From Fen-1077 sp964462865 (GTDB lineage: Bacteria > Chloroflexota > Dehalococcoidia > Dehalococcoidales > RBG-16-60-22): 6,984 nt of DNA. The position numbers and the translations under genes were made by a program. Shown here in pieces: positions 1-4,712 of the stretch. Position 1 is the first letter of the stretch, and each line of letters begins with the position of its first letter. The stretch spans positions 1-6,984 of the forward strand of contig CAYWZO010000077.1 in NCBI GenBank assembly GCA_964462865.1, given 5' to 3'. Below the pieces are notes generated by a model. That model saw nothing but the letters and a program-made list of their open reading frames with translations, did not search any database and had not been told where the DNA came from.

Positions 1-389
1 GGCCGGGCGCTTTCCCCGGCGGAATATTTATCACCGGCGAAGAGCTTGTTACCCATCTTCACCTTTTTACCGATGAGCTCCATCGAGGCCTTCTTCGGGT
101 CGATGCCGCCGAGGTTGCCCATGATCCAGGGGCCATCATCCAGCTGCACCATGACAATGACATAGGGCACCTCGGCCTCGCGGCCCTCCGCGGCCACGTA
201 CACCGTGGTAAAGGTAACGATGCTGCCGCTCCCTTTCAACTCGATAATGGCCATGTCCGGGCTGGCGCACTGGCGGCAGGCCATCTTGGGCGGTACGGTA
301 ATGGAGCCGCAGGCCCGGCATTTCAGTCCCAGGAGCCTGTTCTGCTTGAGGGCTTCGTTGTAGTCTTTAAAAATCAGCTTTTGTTCCAC
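1..389 (-). CDS. DUF35 Zn-ribbon/OB-fold protein, thiolase partner (partial at window edge)
   Basis: A small acyl-CoA-binding accessory protein of the DUF35 family, 129 codons visible; only the last few residues should be missing, since family members are usually about 130-145 residues. An N-terminal helix (1-20) is followed by a rubredoxin-like zinc ribbon with four cysteines C24-x2-C27 and C38-x2-C41. An OB-fold follows at about 48-120, with the family pattern GSGSIVTFT and then VMVQLDDGPWIMGNL. The start is GTG at 389, preceded by GGAGG (395-399) with 5 nt spacing; an ATG overlapping it in another frame stops after five codons. It lies 101 nt downstream of the thiolase gene on the same strand. 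In archaea a DUF35 protein bridges acetoacetyl-CoA thiolase and HMG-CoA synthase, and related pairs act in bacterial side-chain degradation; a similar partnership here is inferred. Substrate unknown. Confidence 0.88.
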   Translation of the reverse strand, partial: MEQKLIFKDYNEALKQNRLLGLKCRACGSITVPPKMACRQCASPDMAIIELKGSGSIVTFTTVYVAAEGREAEVPYVIVMVQLDDGPWIMGNLGGIDPKKASMELIGKKVKMGNKLFAGDKYSAGESAR

Positions 390-407
390 ATAAACCTCCG
401 GTTAAAA

Positions 408-481
408 TGTCATTCTGACACAGGCCAGAATACATACCACCTTTTCCCCGCCCCTGGATTCCAGCTTTCGCTGGAATGACA
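408..481. repeat. Candidate MITE-like small dispersed repeat between thiolase and DUF35 genes
   Basis: The 74-bp segment begins with TGTCATTC (408-415) and ends with its exact reverse complement GAATGACA (474-481). Near the right end it contains a perfect 8-bp hairpin. The segment fills most of the 101-nt gap between two genes that are often adjacent or overlapping. Sequences of the form GTCATTC ... GGATTCC-hairpin-GGAATGAC are common dispersed palindromic repeats in many bacterial genomes. That this is one copy of such a family is inferred; only one copy is present in the window. Confidence 0.45.
458..477 (-). other. Perfect 8-bp hairpin with GAAA (GNRA) tetraloop in the minus-strand transcript
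   Basis: ATTCCAGC (458-465) and GCTGGAAT (470-477) are exact reverse complements separated by 4 nt. Read on the minus strand, which is the sense strand of the flanking thiolase and DUF35 genes, the loop is GAAA closed by a C-G pair, a stable GNRA tetraloop. No U-tract follows on the minus strand, so it is not a classical intrinsic terminator. It could instead stabilise the end of the thiolase mRNA or simply be the core of a dispersed repeat. Confidence 0.6.
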
Positions 482-490
482 AATTTATAA

Positions 491-1678
491 TTACCAGCCC
501 CTTTCGAAAATCATGTTGACCAGTGTGGCGCCGTCACCGCCGAGGGTATCCGTGAGGCCTGTTCTGGCATCGGGCACCTGGCGCGCCGGTTCCACCTCGC
601 CCCGGAGCTGCCTGACGATTTCATAGACCTGCCCGGCCCCTGTCGCGCCGATGGGGTGTCCCTTGGACTTCAGCCCGCCGGAAGGATTGATGGCAACCTT
701 GCCGCCGATGTCCGCCTCGCCTTTTTCCCAGGCCTCACCCGCTTTACCGAACTCGAATAAGCCCAGGCCTTCGGCGGCAATCAGGCTGGCAATGCTGAAA
801 CAGTCGTGCAGCTCGCACAAATCGATGTCGGCCGGTTTGAGGCCGGCCATGTCGTAGGCCTGTTTGGAGGACACCTCGCGCGCCCGAATGCGCGGCAGGT
901 AGTCACTCTGGTTGCCGAGCGGGCCGCAGGAAGACTGGCCCACGCCGGTGATGTAGACCGGCTTATCGGTCAGTTTTTTCGCCGCATCCGCCGAGGCCAG
1001 CACCACCGCGGCGGCGCCATCGGAAAAGGGACAGCAGTCGTGCAAAGTCAGCGGGGTGCAGACCACGAAGCTGCCGAGCACCTTCTCCACCGTCATATCG
1101 GCATTTTTCCCGTAAAACTGGGCCCTGGGGTTGACCGCGCCGTGCCGGTAGGACTGGATGGTGACCCGGGCCATCTGCTCCCGTAGCTTTTGCAGGGGTA
1201 CACCGTACTTGGACGCATAGAGGTGCGTGAGCATGGCGAAGACCGCCGGGAAGGTGATGCCGGCGGGGTATTCGTAGCGGGCGTCGCTGAACATGGCGAA
1301 GGTACGCGTTGCCAGGCCGGTGCCCATCGTGGCCGCCCGTTCGACGCCCCCCGCCAGGACGATATCGTAATAGCCCGAGGCCACCCACATAAAGGCGTCC
1401 CGCAGCGCCATGCTGGCCGAGGCGCAGGCGCCTTCGTAGCGGTTGGCGGGCACGTACAGGCAGCCGATGCTCTCGGCGGCGAACGAGGGTATCATCCCCT
1501 GTCCCTCGGCGAAGTCGCCCAGTGAGTTACCGACGAAAAGGGCTTTAATATCTTTGGGTTTCAGGTCCGATTCCGTGATGGCTTCCGTGGCGGCCTCGGC
1601 GAACATCTCGACACCCGTTTTCATCTGCGGGCCGCTGAACTTCGTCTCGCCCACGCCGACCACAGCAACTTTTCTCAT
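491..1678 (-). CDS. Thiolase family protein, SCP2/archaeal acetoacetyl-CoA thiolase-like
   Basis: A cytoplasmic thiolase-fold enzyme of 395 residues, full length for the SCP2-thiolase-like group. It should make or cleave a carbon-carbon bond next to a CoA thioester. The N-terminal half opens with KVAVVGVGETKF and carries the nucleophile C85 in the motif YEGACASASMAL. The C-terminal half has HDCFSIA (H291) and GHPIGATG (H341). The second cysteine motif of classical thiolases is replaced by DTLGGDGATLVN (377-388), which has no cysteine; this is the pattern of SCP2-type and non-degradative thiolases. The ATG at 1678 has GGAGG (1685-1689) 6 nt upstream. The DUF35 gene downstream supports a thiolase/DUF35 complex. 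The exact substrate (acetyl-CoA condensation, or thiolysis of a branched, steroid-like or aromatic acyl-CoA) cannot be read from the sequence. Confidence 0.9.
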   Translation of the reverse strand: MRKVAVVGVGETKFSGPQMKTGVEMFAEAATEAITESDLKPKDIKALFVGNSLGDFAEGQGMIPSFAAESIGCLYVPANRYEGACASASMALRDAFMWVASGYYDIVLAGGVERAATMGTGLATRTFAMFSDARYEYPAGITFPAVFAMLTHLYASKYGVPLQKLREQMARVTIQSYRHGAVNPRAQFYGKNADMTVEKVLGSFVVCTPLTLHDCCPFSDGAAAVVLASADAAKKLTDKPVYITGVGQSSCGPLGNQSDYLPRIRAREVSSKQAYDMAGLKPADIDLCELHDCFSIASLIAAEGLGLFEFGKAGEAWEKGEADIGGKVAINPSGGLKSKGHPIGATGAGQVYEIVRQLRGEVEPARQVPDARTGLTDTLGGDGATLVNMIFERGW

Positions 1679-1716
1679 AAGTTACCTCCGAAAATGGTTT
1701 GTTAACAGATAGTTAG

Positions 1717-1746
1717 ATTATCAGGGATATTGGCTATAGAACGCAA
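1717..1746 (-). promoter_or_regulatory. Possible weak sigma70-type promoter for the thiolase-DUF35 unit
   Basis: In the 186-bp gap (1679-1864) upstream of the thiolase gene, the minus strand reads TTGCGT (1746-1741), 18 bp, then GATAAT (1722-1717). The -10 matches five of six consensus bases and the -35 only three. It lies about 40 nt upstream of the start codon. I see no other clear element in the gap. The thiolase could instead be read through from the SnoaL-like genes upstream. Confidence 0.35.
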
Positions 1747-1864
1747 GTGAGGGAAGATTAAGGGAGGCAAGACCTTCTCAACGGTAAAGGACTTTTCCCG
1801 GCCAGGGCGTTTCTATCAAGATGGCGTACCAGTGCCACTTTCGACTTTTTTATAGTCCCGTCCA

Positions 1865-2497
1865 TCACTCGCCCGTTATCGGGTGCTTGAAGCTGTAAGG
1901 AAGATGGAACCCGGACGGGTACGGGTGAAAGGCCGTGGGCGGAGCGTCCGCTTTGATGGTGGGATGCTCGTTCATGTTGCCTAGCAGGGGTGTCTTCAGC
2001 CAGCCGTCCTCATACGGGGTCCAGAAGGTATCATTCCAGTGCAACTTTTTAAAATACCATTTCCCGTTCTCTTTGATGTATTCGTTTTCATAATAGCCCT
2101 GCAGCCAGTAGTTGCGCATAACATTGTTCCACGGGCGCGCCTCCAAATCCCAGCAGTTCCACCTTGCTTTGGCTGTCTTGCCGTCCGGGGCGACTTCGAC
2201 GATGCCTTGGAGCTGAAAGATGCTAACCATGCCCCCGCTCATCGCCAGACCGGACTTCCCCGTCGCACTAGCGCGCCCGGCAATCCAGTCCAGATACAGC
2301 GTTCTCACACCCTTCTTGCCTTTAAACAGGCCGTGGTCGGTGATTTCGACCGATTCCGTATTTTCCTCGGAGAACAGGGCGACGATTTCCTCATTCTGTT
2401 GTGTCTCGAAGTAGTAGCCGTATTTCATCTGGAGATCTTCAATCTCCTGGATATCTTCCATTAGAATAACGTGCTTTTCCAGTTCTGCAAGGTCCAT
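1865..2497 (-). CDS. SnoaL-like / NTF2-fold protein, second of a tandem pair
   Basis: A 210-residue protein of the SnoaL-like (NTF2 superfamily) fold, a small cone-shaped alpha+beta barrel used by dehydratases, cyclases, isomerases and ligand-binding proteins. The N-terminal helices contain EDIQEIEDLQMKYGYY (14-29), and the strand/helix region ESVEITDHGLFKGKKGVR (48-65) is typical of the SnoaL_4-type domain. The conserved late strand is YENEYIKENGKWYFKKL (136-152). A proline- and aromatic-rich tail (about 160-209) contains TPYEDGWLKTP and HPYPSGFHLPY and ends KHPITGE. The start at 2497 is chosen because AAGGAGG lies 6 nt upstream; an in-frame ATG at 2527 would add ten residues and put that ribosome site inside the gene. 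It is a clear paralogue of the neighbouring gene (roughly 45% identical by eye). No signal peptide or membrane segment is seen. Reaction unknown. Confidence 0.85.
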   Translation of the reverse strand: MDLAELEKHVILMEDIQEIEDLQMKYGYYFETQQNEEIVALFSEENTESVEITDHGLFKGKKGVRTLYLDWIAGRASATGKSGLAMSGGMVSIFQLQGIVEVAPDGKTAKARWNCWDLEARPWNNVMRNYWLQGYYENEYIKENGKWYFKKLHWNDTFWTPYEDGWLKTPLLGNMNEHPTIKADAPPTAFHPYPSGFHLPYSFKHPITGE

Positions 2498-2503
2498 TTT
2501 AAG

Positions 2504-2510
2504 CCTCCTT
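2504..2510 (-). promoter_or_regulatory. Ribosome binding site fixing the start of the second SnoaL-like gene
   Basis: AAGGAGG on the minus strand, 6 nt before the ATG at 2497. It supports the shorter 210-residue protein over a start at 2527. It lies in the 41-nt gap between the two paralogues, showing that the downstream copy has its own strong translation signal. Confidence 0.85.
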
Positions 2511-2538
2511 TCATTTCGCCAGCACATCAGATGATGTA

Positions 2539-3159
2539 TTATTTACCGGTGATGGGATGCTTGTAATGGTACGGCAGCCGGAACCGCGAGGGATAAGGGT
2601 GGTAGTTGGCCGGCGGGGCGTCCGGGGGCACTTCCTGGCTCGGCCCGTTCTGGCCGATGACCGGCGTCTTCAGCCAGCCGTCTTCATACGGGGTGCGGAA
2701 GGTCAGACTGAAAAGCAGCTTCTTGAAAAGCCACTTACCATTTTCTTTAACGTACTCGTTCTCGTAGGTGCCGAAGGTCCAGGTCTGCCGCAGCTCCCCG
2801 TGATGGAGAGAGAGCGCGGGCATAGCTTCCATGCCCCACCCGTACCACCGGCCGCTGGCGGTCTTACCGTCCGGGTTAACGGTCACCACGCCCTGTAACT
2901 GCATCTTGAGGGAGAGCATACCTGGCCCCGGCGGCTCGGCGCCGAGTAGCTGGAGATAGAATTTCCTGACGCCTTCTTTACCTTTGTAAACGCCTGAATC
3001 GGCCACCTCGACCGACTCCGCGTTATCGGAAAAGAGGTCGACGATTTTATCCCAGTCGGCGTAGTCTCGGTAATAGCCGTAGATTCGCTGGAGTTTCTCA
3101 ATCGCCTTGATATCCTCCAGCCTCTGGATGCGGGCCTGCAACTCCTGCAATGTAGCCAT
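2539..3159 (-). CDS. SnoaL-like / NTF2-fold protein, first of a tandem pair
   Basis: A 206-residue SnoaL-like (NTF2 superfamily) protein. The N-terminal helices carry LEDIKAIEKLQRIYGYY (14-30). DWDKIVDLFSDNAESVEV (35-52) is the typical helix-strand unit of SnoaL_4-type domains, followed by GVYKGKEGVRKFY (56-68). The late strand YENEYVKENGKWLFKKL (132-148) and the tail TPYEDGWLKTP ... YHPYPSRFRLPY ... KHPITGK (156-206) match the next gene almost word for word. The main difference is the loop around 73-80, about 8 residues shorter than in the paralogue. ATG at 3159 is preceded by AAAAGGAGG (3175-3167) with 7 nt spacing, and a good promoter sits upstream. The two genes are 41 nt apart and probably co-transcribed. 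The fold covers dehydratases, isomerases and binding proteins; I cannot assign a reaction. Tyrosines and aspartates at 27-36 are candidate pocket residues by analogy only. Confidence 0.86.
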   Translation of the reverse strand: MATLQELQARIQRLEDIKAIEKLQRIYGYYRDYADWDKIVDLFSDNAESVEVADSGVYKGKEGVRKFYLQLLGAEPPGPGMLSLKMQLQGVVTVNPDGKTASGRWYGWGMEAMPALSLHHGELRQTWTFGTYENEYVKENGKWLFKKLLFSLTFRTPYEDGWLKTPVIGQNGPSQEVPPDAPPANYHPYPSRFRLPYHYKHPITGK

Positions 3160-3194
3160 TTTTCAGCCTCCTTTTAATTACGACTGGATAATGA

Positions 3195-3224
3195 ATTGTA
3201 GGCTGATAGCGTTTCCGTTGTCAA
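3195..3224 (-). promoter_or_regulatory. Sigma70-type promoter for the SnoaL-like gene pair
   Basis: On the minus strand TTGACA (3224-3219) is followed by an 18-bp spacer and TACAAT (3200-3195): a perfect -35 and a five-of-six -10. Transcription would start near 3188, leaving a leader of about 28 nt that contains the ribosome site at 3175-3167. Its -35 lies 16 bp from the -35 of the divergent SOS promoter; the two -35 regions form an inverted repeat (TTGTCAA at 3218-3224, TTGACAA at 3241-3247). Confidence 0.7.
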
Positions 3225-3240
3225 AGGAGGGGACGGGGTC

Positions 3241-3269
3241 TTGACAAAAGAACATTTGTTCTATATAAT
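3241..3269 (+). promoter_or_regulatory. Consensus sigma70-type promoter of the imuB-dnaE2 operon
   Basis: TTGACA (3241-3246), a 17-bp spacer, and TATAAT (3264-3269): both hexamers and the spacing match the consensus exactly. Transcription should begin near 3276-3278, giving a leader of only about 15 nt before the imuB start at 3292. A promoter this strong makes sense if it is normally held shut; a LexA-type operator fills most of the spacer. The TTG of the -35 is in frame with imuB and could be mistaken for its start codon. Confidence 0.9.
3250..3261. promoter_or_regulatory. LexA-type SOS box (GAAC-N4-GTTC)
   Basis: GAACATTTGTTC matches the core GAAC-N4-GTTC of the Gram-positive-type LexA operator; adding the flanking bases gives a 14-bp near-palindrome AGAACATTTGTTCT (3249-3262). 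It lies between the -35 and -10, so bound LexA would block RNA polymerase, with release after RecA-stimulated LexA self-cleavage on DNA damage. The genes downstream are classical SOS mutagenesis genes. The match is seen directly; binding by LexA is inferred, and no lexA gene is in the window. Confidence 0.85.
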
Positions 3270-3280
3270 TAGTGCTTACC

Positions 3281-3287
3281 GGGGTGA
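3281..3287 (+). promoter_or_regulatory. Ribosome binding site fixing the imuB start
   Basis: GGGGTGA ends 4 nt before the ATG at 3292; its GGTGA part pairs with the extended anti-Shine-Dalgarno sequence. It lies just downstream of the predicted transcription start, which supports 3292 rather than the in-frame TTG at 3241 as the imuB start. Confidence 0.7.
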
Positions 3288-3291
3288 AAGA

Positions 3292-4470
3292 ATGAGAATA
3301 TTGTGTGTGTTATTACCGCATTTTCCGCTGATGTGCGAGGTCCGGAGGGATCCGGCTCTGGAGGGCCGGCCGGCCATCGTGACGCGTACGGAAGGCTCGC
3401 AGAAGCTGGTGCTGGACTGCTCCCCTGACCTTGCGGGACTGCAGCGTGATATGCCCCTCCAGGCGGCGCTGGCCCGGCACGGGGACGTGGAACTGGTGCA
3501 GGCGGACATGCCCTATTACCGCGCTACCTGGAATGGGATACTGGACGCGCTGGAGCTGAAAAGCCCGCTGGTGGAAGACGCCGACCCGGGGTGCGCCTAC
3601 CTCGGTCTGGACGGGATGCAGCTCATCTACCCGGACGGTGGCGCCGTCATCACAGCGGTGCGGGAAGCGGTGCCGGAGGCCTTCACGGCGCAGATGGGTA
3701 TAGCGGGTAACAAGTTCCTGGCCTGCCTGGCGGCGCGGTACAGTCCCCCGGGTGGGCAGAAGATACTGTCCGGTGATGCCGCCGCTTTCCTCAAAGACCT
3801 CCCCACCGATATCCTCCCCATTCCGCTGGATAGCCGGGACAAGCTGCGCGCCTTCGGGATGCGCACCCTGGGTCAGGTAGCGGCCCTGCCCCCCGGCCCT
3901 CTACAGGCGCAGTTCGGGCCGGAGGGGAAGAGGCTGTGGGAGCTCGCCCGGGGACTCGATAATACCCCCCTTTGCCCCCGCATGATGGAGGAGAACATCG
4001 AGGAGAGCGTCCTGCTGACCTCGGCTACCGTCTCGCTGGACGCCATCGCGGTCACGGCGGAGACGCTGCTGGCGCGGGTCTTTACCAGAATAAGCCCTAA
4101 AGGGATGGGCGTCCGCAGCCTCGTTTTCTGGACGCGGAGCTGGAGCGCGGGCCAGTGGGAGCGGAGCCTGCGCTTTAAGGAGCCGGCGATGGATGTCAAA
4201 AGCGTTATCCCCCGCCTCCGGCGCGCTTTAGAGGACTACCCCCAGCCTGGCCCCGTCGAGCAGGTAGGTATAAGAATAACCGGGCTGGGCCGCCAGTCCC
4301 GGCGGCAGAAAAGCCTCTTCAGCGAGGTCAGGGCGCAGGAGCATTTGCTGGACGACATCAAGCAGATGGAGCTTAGACTGGGCGGCAACCAGGTATTCAG
4401 GGTCAAGGAGGTCGAGCCGTGGTCGAGAATCCCGGAGCGGCGCTACGCGCTGACGCCGCTAAACCGGTAA
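3292..4470 (+). CDS. imuB: ImuB-like Y-family DNA polymerase homologue (SOS mutasome adaptor)
   Basis: A 392-residue Y-family protein, probably the non-catalytic adaptor that joins DnaE2 to the sliding clamp during translesion synthesis. The N-terminus ILCVLLPHFPLMCEV aligns with the first catalytic motif of DinB (I-D-M-D-x-F), but both aspartates are replaced. In the second motif, AYLGLDGMQLIY (102-113), D107 remains and the catalytic glutamate position is G108. The palm/fingers signature GIAGNKFLACLAARYSPPGG (136-155), the helix-hairpin-helix segment (about 177-200) and a little-finger domain (about 245-360) are present. QKSLF at 339-343 resembles the beta-clamp binding pentamer QLxLF. The start is ATG 3292, because the in-frame TTG at 3241 is the -35 of the promoter. 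First gene of the SOS operon. A catalytic DinB-type polymerase is less likely given the lost carboxylates and the dnaE2 gene downstream. Confidence 0.85.
   Translation: MRILCVLLPHFPLMCEVRRDPALEGRPAIVTRTEGSQKLVLDCSPDLAGLQRDMPLQAALARHGDVELVQADMPYYRATWNGILDALELKSPLVEDADPGCAYLGLDGMQLIYPDGGAVITAVREAVPEAFTAQMGIAGNKFLACLAARYSPPGGQKILSGDAAAFLKDLPTDILPIPLDSRDKLRAFGMRTLGQVAALPPGPLQAQFGPEGKRLWELARGLDNTPLCPRMMEENIEESVLLTSATVSLDAIAVTAETLLARVFTRISPKGMGVRSLVFWTRSWSAGQWERSLRFKEPAMDVKSVIPRLRRALEDYPQPGPVEQVGIRITGLGRQSRRQKSLFSEVRAQEHLLDDIKQMELRLGGNQVFRVKEVEPWSRIPERRYALTPLNR
4405..4412 (+). promoter_or_regulatory. Strong Shine-Dalgarno embedded in the 3' end of imuB
   Basis: AAGGAGGT lies inside the imuB coding region, where it encodes part of VKEVE, and ends 6 nt before a GTG at 4419 in the +1 frame. 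It decides the start of the DUF6504-like gene and makes the 52-nt overlap with imuB credible. Confidence 0.8.
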
Positions 4471-4703
4471 ACACGCCGGAGCCGCTGCGCGTGGAGGAAG
4501 GGGCTTCGGGAGAGCTGCTGGCGGTGCGGCTAAAGCGGCGGTACCGCATCGCGGCCATCGAGGATAAATGGCGCATTGACGACGAGTGGTGGCGCGCCGA
4601 GCCGATAGCGCGGCTCTATTATAATGTGCTGCTGGCCTCGGGAGAGAGGCTGGTGCTTTACAAAGACCTCGTCAGCGGGGAGTGGTATCGGCAGTCCCTT
4701 TAA
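4419..4703 (+). CDS. Small DUF6504-like protein of the imuB-dnaE2 operon
   Basis: A 94-residue basic, tryptophan-rich protein. The core (about 23-92) holds the pattern RYRIAAIEDKW (41-51), a WW pair (57-58), LYYNVLLASGERL (66-78) and YKDLVSGEWY (81-90). This beta-rich, aromatic pattern resembles the DUF6504 family, whose members often follow imuB-type polymerase genes in Actinobacteria and Chloroflexota; its role is unknown, and association with the mutasome is inferred from position. The start is GTG 4419, with AAGGAGGT 6 nt upstream; this overlaps imuB by 52 nt in another frame. A GTG at 4491, after the imuB stop, is a possible shorter start but has a poorer ribosome site. It ends 9 nt before dnaE2, consistent with translational coupling. 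The family name is from memory of the pattern. Confidence 0.75.
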   Translation: MVENPGAALRADAAKPVNTPEPLRVEEGASGELLAVRLKRRYRIAAIEDKWRIDDEWWRAEPIARLYYNVLLASGERLVLYKDLVSGEWYRQSL

Positions 4704-4712
4704 GGATCCGCT

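Noticed and set aside
806..1186. Plus-strand open frame inside the thiolase gene
   Set aside because: Shadow of the thiolase reading frame; composition is biased and no ribosome site or motif is seen.
1822..1837. Hairpin TGGCGTACCAGTGCCA as a terminator in the 1679-1864 gap
   Set aside because: Only four Watson-Crick pairs before wobble pairs, and no U-tract follows on the minus strand, where the genes run; the nearby T-run is on the plus strand, where no gene ends.
2498..2527. Ten extra residues on the second SnoaL-like protein from ATG 2527
   Set aside because: AAGGAGG at 2510-2504 is correctly spaced for ATG 2497, and the extension (MCWRNERRLK) has no counterpart in the paralogue.
3241..3291. 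N-terminal extension of the Y-family protein from TTG 3241
   Set aside because: These bases form a perfect promoter with a LexA-type box, and the normal Y-family N-terminus begins at ATG 3292.
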